A stretch of 64,000 nucleotides of DNA, from the NCBI GenBank assembly GCA_025937835.1, contig JAICQO010000021.1:1-64000 (forward strand). The letters are read 5' to 3'. The notes under the pieces were generated by a model. It made no database searches. It was not told where the DNA came from and saw nothing but the letters and a program-made list of their open reading frames with translations. The translations under genes and the position numbers were made by a program. Shown here in pieces: positions 60,824 to 64,000 of the stretch; the first letter of the stretch is position 1, and every line of letters begins with the position of its first letter. This DNA comes from Polyangiaceae bacterium (lineage in GTDB: Bacteria > Myxococcota_A > Polyangia > Polyangiales > Polyangiaceae).

Positions 60824-61444
60824 CTAGCTCGCGGACGCGAGGTAGCAGAGCAGCCCGAGACGCCCCGAAACCCCCAGCTTTCGATAGACATTGCCGATCT
60901 GGTTGGCGACGGTGCGCGGCGACGTCTGACGTTGGCGTGCGATGTCGCGGTAGCTCTTGCCTTCGACGAGCGCGGCGGTCACCTCGAGCTCGCCCTCGCT
61001 CAGCCGATCGGAGAGCGCGAGCTCCGGACGCGGGCTCTCGAGCACGCGCAGCTCGCCGTCTTCGCGGTGCTGCGACTGCAGACGCACTTCGCAGCGGCCG
61101 GCCTTGCCGTGTAAGACGTGCAGCATCAACACCAGCAGCGCGGGTACGTTGCTGCACTTGCGCTCCAGGCCGAGAGCGCGCAGGCACCCACCCACGTCGC
61201 TCGCGACGGTGGAGATCGAGCAGCGCGTCTCGTCCGCCACGACCTTCTGCGACTGGCCGAGCAACACGCGCTCGAGGCGCTCGACACGGCGCCGGCTGAG
61301 TTTGTCGAGGCCGCGTCCGCGAGCGCGACGCGCGATGTGAAAGTAGTGCGAGGTCGCAGTGACTCCAGAGTCCACGATCGTGGCCTCGCCAGCGAGCAAC
61401 TCGGGCCAGAGAGTCGATGCGTAACTCGATGCTTGCGTGAACAT
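60824..61444 (-). CDS. LuxR-like regulator with two helix-turn-helix regions
   Basis: The 206-residue protein ends in a typical GerE/LuxR helix-turn-helix (LSEGELEVTAALVEGKSY, SPRTVANQIGNVYRKLGVSG). A second, degenerate copy of the same pattern lies upstream (LSRRRVERLERVLLGQS, SISTVASDVGGCLRALGLERK, about residues 50-100). There is no receiver or autoinducer domain. ATG 61444 (MFTQASSY) is preferred; the frame is open to ATG 61591, which would overlap the divergent sigma factor start. The gene ends 2 nt from the convergent M20-fold gene. Confidence 0.75.
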   Translation of the reverse strand: MFTQASSYASTLWPELLAGEATIVDSGVTATSHYFHIARRARGRGLDKLSRRRVERLERVLLGQSQKVVADETRCSISTVASDVGGCLRALGLERKCSNVPALLVLMLHVLHGKAGRCEVRLQSQHREDGELRVLESPRPELALSDRLSEGELEVTAALVEGKSYRDIARQRQTSPRTVANQIGNVYRKLGVSGRLGLLCYLASAS

Positions 61445-61589
61445 GACCCGAAGGACGCGCGAGCCGTCTCGCTGTGAGAAAGGAATCGTCCGTGCACGGC
61501 GAAAACCCCGCGAAAGCACCCGCCTCCAGAAACCCGCTGAAATACGATTGAAATGGAGGGCCGAGGGGCTCGGCGATACTCGTGGGGAC

Positions 61590-62093
61590 ATGACTTCTCC
61601 GTCGATCCCGGCATGCCCCTTTCAGCGCGCTGAGCTGCTCCGACGCTGCCTGCGCTGGACGCGCGGTGACCTCTATGAGGCAGAAGACTTGCTCGGCGAC
61701 GCCTGCCTGCGCGTGGTCGAGGCGACTCGGCGCGGCGAAGGCAGCCTGAACAGCCCGACTTCGTTCTGGATGACGGTGATCAACAACCTGGGTCGTGATC
61801 GGCTGCGCCGCGCCCGGCGCTGGCGCTTCGATCACGGAGACGAGGCCTGGAACACCTTGCTCGAAATGCTGGCTCCGGCCAGCGACACCGAGAACCAGGC
61901 TTGCCTGCGCGAGCGTCTGCAGGTCGCCCTGCGAGAGCTGAAACGCTTGAAAGCCAAACAACGAGCCGCTCTCTTGCTCCGAAGCCGCGGAGTGGAGTAT
62001 CCGAGGATAGGAGAGCTGCTCGACACCTCGAGCGCGAACGCGCGAAAGCTCGTGGAGACGGCGCGCACGGCGCTGGCCGAAAAAGCGGCCTAG
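61590..62093 (+). CDS. RNA polymerase sigma factor, ECF type
   Basis: The 167-residue protein has sigma region 2 (about 10-80, LRWTRGDLYEAEDLLGDACLRVVEA with PTSFWMTVINNLGRDRLRR) and region 4 (about 105-160, RAALLLRSRGVEYPRIGELLDTSSANARKLVETAR). This is the minimal sigma2-sigma4 architecture of ECF factors. No anti-sigma factor gene is adjacent; instead it is flanked by a LuxR-like regulator and an FHA protein. It probably serves a signalling role with these. Confidence 0.85.
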   Translation: MTSPSIPACPFQRAELLRRCLRWTRGDLYEAEDLLGDACLRVVEATRRGEGSLNSPTSFWMTVINNLGRDRLRRARRWRFDHGDEAWNTLLEMLAPASDTENQACLRERLQVALRELKRLKAKQRAALLLRSRGVEYPRIGELLDTSSANARKLVETARTALAEKAA

Positions 62094-62123
62094 CACCACC
62101 CCCCGCGAGATGCGCGAGACAAC

Positions 62124-63011
62124 GTGGCCATACTCCGAAACTCCAAGAGAAGCGTGATTGTGCCGTGTCGATGCCTCGTCGGCCGCTCGAGCCTCTCGGA
62201 CATCGTGCTCGAGAGCCGCCGCGCGTCCAACGAGCACGCGTCGATCGGTTGGTATTCGAACCACTGGTACGTTCGGGATCTCGGCAGCAGCAATGGAACC
62301 AACGTGGACGGCCGGCTGCTCGCGCCGCGCGAACGCGTGGCGCTGTCGGCCGGGAGCATCGTTCAATTCGGAGGCGAGGGCGACGAATGGCAGGTCGCGG
62401 ACACCACCGCCCCCGCCCCGTGTGCCGTCCTGCTCGGCCCGCAATACACCGTCTGGGGTCAGGGCTCGGTGCTGGTCCTGCCGGACGAGGCCGCGCCCGA
62501 GGCCAGCGTCTACTTCGGCGACGGCGGGTGGCACGTGGACGACGGGAGCGGCGCGCGAACCGCTCCGGATTGCGGGGACATCGTGAGCCTGCCGAGCGGC
62601 TACTGGCGGTTGCTCCTCCCGGACGATCCGGACGCGGCGGCCTTCACGTTGGGGTACCAGCTCGAGCTCGAAAAGCTGGAGCTCCGCTTCGACTCCAGCC
62701 ACGAAAACCTGCTCGTACACGTGGTTCAGGGCCCGAACCAGGTGCGGCTACCGTCGCGCGCCTGCCTGCAGACGTTGTGGCTCTTGGCAAAGCTCCGGCA
62801 GGGCCCCGCCCGCGCGACCGAAGGCTGGATCGCCACCTCCGAGCTGGCCGCGCTCCGCGCCTGCAGCCCGGAGAAGATCAACGTGGACGTCCATCGACTA
62901 CGCAAGCTGTTCGAGGAGGCCGGCGTCCACGGAGCTGCGAACATCGTCGAGCGCGACGACACCAAGCGCCTGCGCATCGGTGTCCAGCGTCTCCGCACCG
63001 AGCCGACATAG
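62124..63011 (+). CDS. FHA domain protein with C-terminal winged-helix domain
   Basis: The 295-residue protein has an N-terminal FHA domain (about 15-90) with GRSSLSDIVL, SRRASNEHASI and DLGSSNGTNVDG, the phosphothreonine-binding loops. The C-terminal region (about 205-290) looks like an OmpR/SARP winged helix (ARATEGWIATSELAAL, KINVDVHRLRKLFEEAG). It probably binds DNA after recognition of a phosphorylated partner such as the kinase that follows. GTG 62124 is the start. Confidence 0.82.
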   Translation: MAILRNSKRSVIVPCRCLVGRSSLSDIVLESRRASNEHASIGWYSNHWYVRDLGSSNGTNVDGRLLAPRERVALSAGSIVQFGGEGDEWQVADTTAPAPCAVLLGPQYTVWGQGSVLVLPDEAAPEASVYFGDGGWHVDDGSGARTAPDCGDIVSLPSGYWRLLLPDDPDAAAFTLGYQLELEKLELRFDSSHENLLVHVVQGPNQVRLPSRACLQTLWLLAKLRQGPARATEGWIATSELAALRACSPEKINVDVHRLRKLFEEAGVHGAANIVERDDTKRLRIGVQRLRTEPT

Positions 63012-63034
63012 CCCCATTCGTACTGAACATCCGA

Positions 63035-64000
63035 ATGCGTACGGCTGAAAATATTACGCTATCCGGTGGCGTCGGGGTGGTGCTGAATGTCGCCGTGGTC
63101 GATTCTCTGTTCCCCGGTCGAGTCATCAGTGAGCGGTTCCGGCTGGAAAGTCTGCTGGGCCGCGGCGGGATGGGGACGGTCTGGCGAGCTCGCCACCTGT
63201 CCCTCGATACGGAGATCGCGATCAAGTTCCTGAACGCGGAGCTCTCGCAGCGGCAAGACATCCGCTCGCGGTTCGCGCGCGAGGCGAGCTCCGTCGCGCG
63301 GATCCGCAGCACGAACGTGGTCGGCGTGCTCGACTCCGGCTTCACCGACGACGGCTTCGCGTTCATCGCCATGGAGCTCCTGCACGGGGAAGATCTCGGC
63401 CGGCGCCTGGCGCGGGAAGGCCGCTGCTCGCTGCGAGAGACCAGCTCGATCGTGACGCAGGTCGCGCGCGGTCTCTCCAAGGCGCACGCCGTCGGCATCG
63501 TTCACCGCGACCTGAAACCCGAAAACCTGTTCGTCGTCTCCGACGACGAGGGCTTCGTCGTGAAGATCCTGGATTTCGGCATCGCCAAGGCGGTCGGCCC
63601 CGGCGCGGCAAGCCATCAGACGGACACCGGGCAGCTGCTCGGAACGCCGACGTACATGAGCCCGGAGCAGGCCATGGGTCGGCCGCTCGATCGCCGCTCG
63701 GATCTGTATTCGCTGGCAGTCGTGGCGTACCGCTGCCTGGCGGAACGACCGCCATTCGCGCACTCGGCGCCGGGGGAATTGATCGTCGCGGTGAGCACGC
63801 GAACGCCCCCGCCGCCTTCGACCTTCAACCCCGAGCTGCCGACGGTCTTCGATGCGTGGTTCGAGCGCGCTCTCGCCAAGGACCCCGACGACCGCGGTTG
63901 GCAGACCGCTGCCGAGCTCGCAGAGTCATTCGAACGCGTCTGCGCCGAAGCCGAAGCCGAGCTGCCCGTTTCTCGACGCCCGCGTCCCGGCACTCTCCAG
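63035..64000 (+). CDS. Hanks-type Ser/Thr protein kinase (3' end cut by window edge)
   Basis: All 322 visible codons are open. The kinase domain (about residues 35-310) has LLGRGGMGTVW (Gly loop), the ATP Lys in EIAIKFL, HRDLKPENLF (catalytic loop), DFGIAKA (Mg loop), GTPTYMSPEQ and SDLYSLAVVAYRCL. The C-terminal sensor or scaffold part is missing. Start is uncertain: ATG 63035 gives a 20-residue extra N-terminus, while GTG 63095 (VDSLFPGRVISERFRL) resembles the usual start of such kinases. It probably acts with the FHA protein upstream. Confidence 0.93.
   Translation, partial: MRTAENITLSGGVGVVLNVAVVDSLFPGRVISERFRLESLLGRGGMGTVWRARHLSLDTEIAIKFLNAELSQRQDIRSRFAREASSVARIRSTNVVGVLDSGFTDDGFAFIAMELLHGEDLGRRLAREGRCSLRETSSIVTQVARGLSKAHAVGIVHRDLKPENLFVVSDDEGFVVKILDFGIAKAVGPGAASHQTDTGQLLGTPTYMSPEQAMGRPLDRRSDLYSLAVVAYRCLAERPPFAHSAPGELIVAVSTRTPPPPSTFNPELPTVFDAWFERALAKDPDDRGWQTAAELAESFERVCAEAEAELPVSRRPRPGTLQ

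Noticed and set aside
59544-62720. Very long minus-strand open frame (over 1000 codons) opposite the M20-fold, sigma and FHA genes
   Set aside because: Arises from GC-skewed third positions of real plus-strand genes; no family resemblance along its length.

Overview
The window is very GC-rich, densely coded DNA from a deltaproteobacterial predator-type genome, most likely a myxobacterium of the Polyangiales/Sorangiineae. The reasons are a CdnL/CarD-type RNA polymerase binding protein, many lipoproteins with long Gly/Thr/Ser/Ala-rich linkers, a lipoprotein with the AgmX/PglI-type C-terminal domain, a DUF6184-like lipoprotein, tandem DUF1592/DUF1552 genes, GYF_2-domain and FHA proteins, and a Hanks-type Ser/Thr kinase. 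No rRNA, tRNA, CRISPR array, IS element or prophage was seen. Most genes start with ATG or GTG, and 4-nt ATGA/GTGA overlaps are frequent. Family names are recognised from sequence memory, not from searches.

Layout. 0-7 kb: a 5'-complete vgrG (type VI secretion tip) runs off the left edge. After it come a PEGA-like repeat protein and a three-gene operon on the minus strand (DUF1592 heme-motif lipoprotein, Tat-exported DUF1552 protein, Cys-rich lipoprotein). 7-14 kb: cytidylate-kinase-like protein, a GH8 endoglucanase, an 800-bp repeat block between convergent genes, a beta-propeller lipoprotein and an orphan beta-class DNA methyltransferase. 14-22 kb: cdnL with a sigma70-like promoter and long leader, an OmpA-like lipoprotein with ppx, a 40-residue histone-H1-like protein under its own strong promoter, a hairpin-rich intergenic stretch, and an HNH nuclease gene whose 3' end is duplicated. 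22-32 kb: coaD coupled to a TPR/protease-like lipoprotein; a thiolase / small protein / FliH-YscL-like / M50 protease operon; DUF4336 opposite a coupled DUF455 + ATP-grasp pair; purC.

32-47 kb: mainly envelope and secreted proteins (DHH-like protein, HEAT/discoidin protein, GYF_2 poly-Ala membrane protein, SDR epimerase, MA-like peptidase, VWA lipoprotein coupled to chorismate mutase, large carboxypeptidase-regulatory/PDZ protein). 47-55 kb: single-domain response regulator, YiiX-like cysteine hydrolase, and a Psp-like module (pspA homologue + polytopic membrane protein) with a recognisable sigma54 promoter facing a divergent sigma54 activator of unusual N-terminus. 55-64 kb: nhaA coupled to a DUF389 protein, FAD monooxygenase, an M20-fold protein that lacks several metal ligands, and a regulatory cluster (tandem-HTH LuxR-like regulator, sigma factor, FHA-winged helix protein, Ser/Thr kinase) that runs off the right edge.

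The most promising leads for undescribed biology are the Psp-like sigma54 module (49.6-53.3 kb), the DUF455/ATP-grasp pair (28.8-30.5 kb), the terminator-like repeats amplified in opposed arrays (9.56-10.32 kb, with a solitary relative at 18.43 kb), and the M20 pseudoenzyme.
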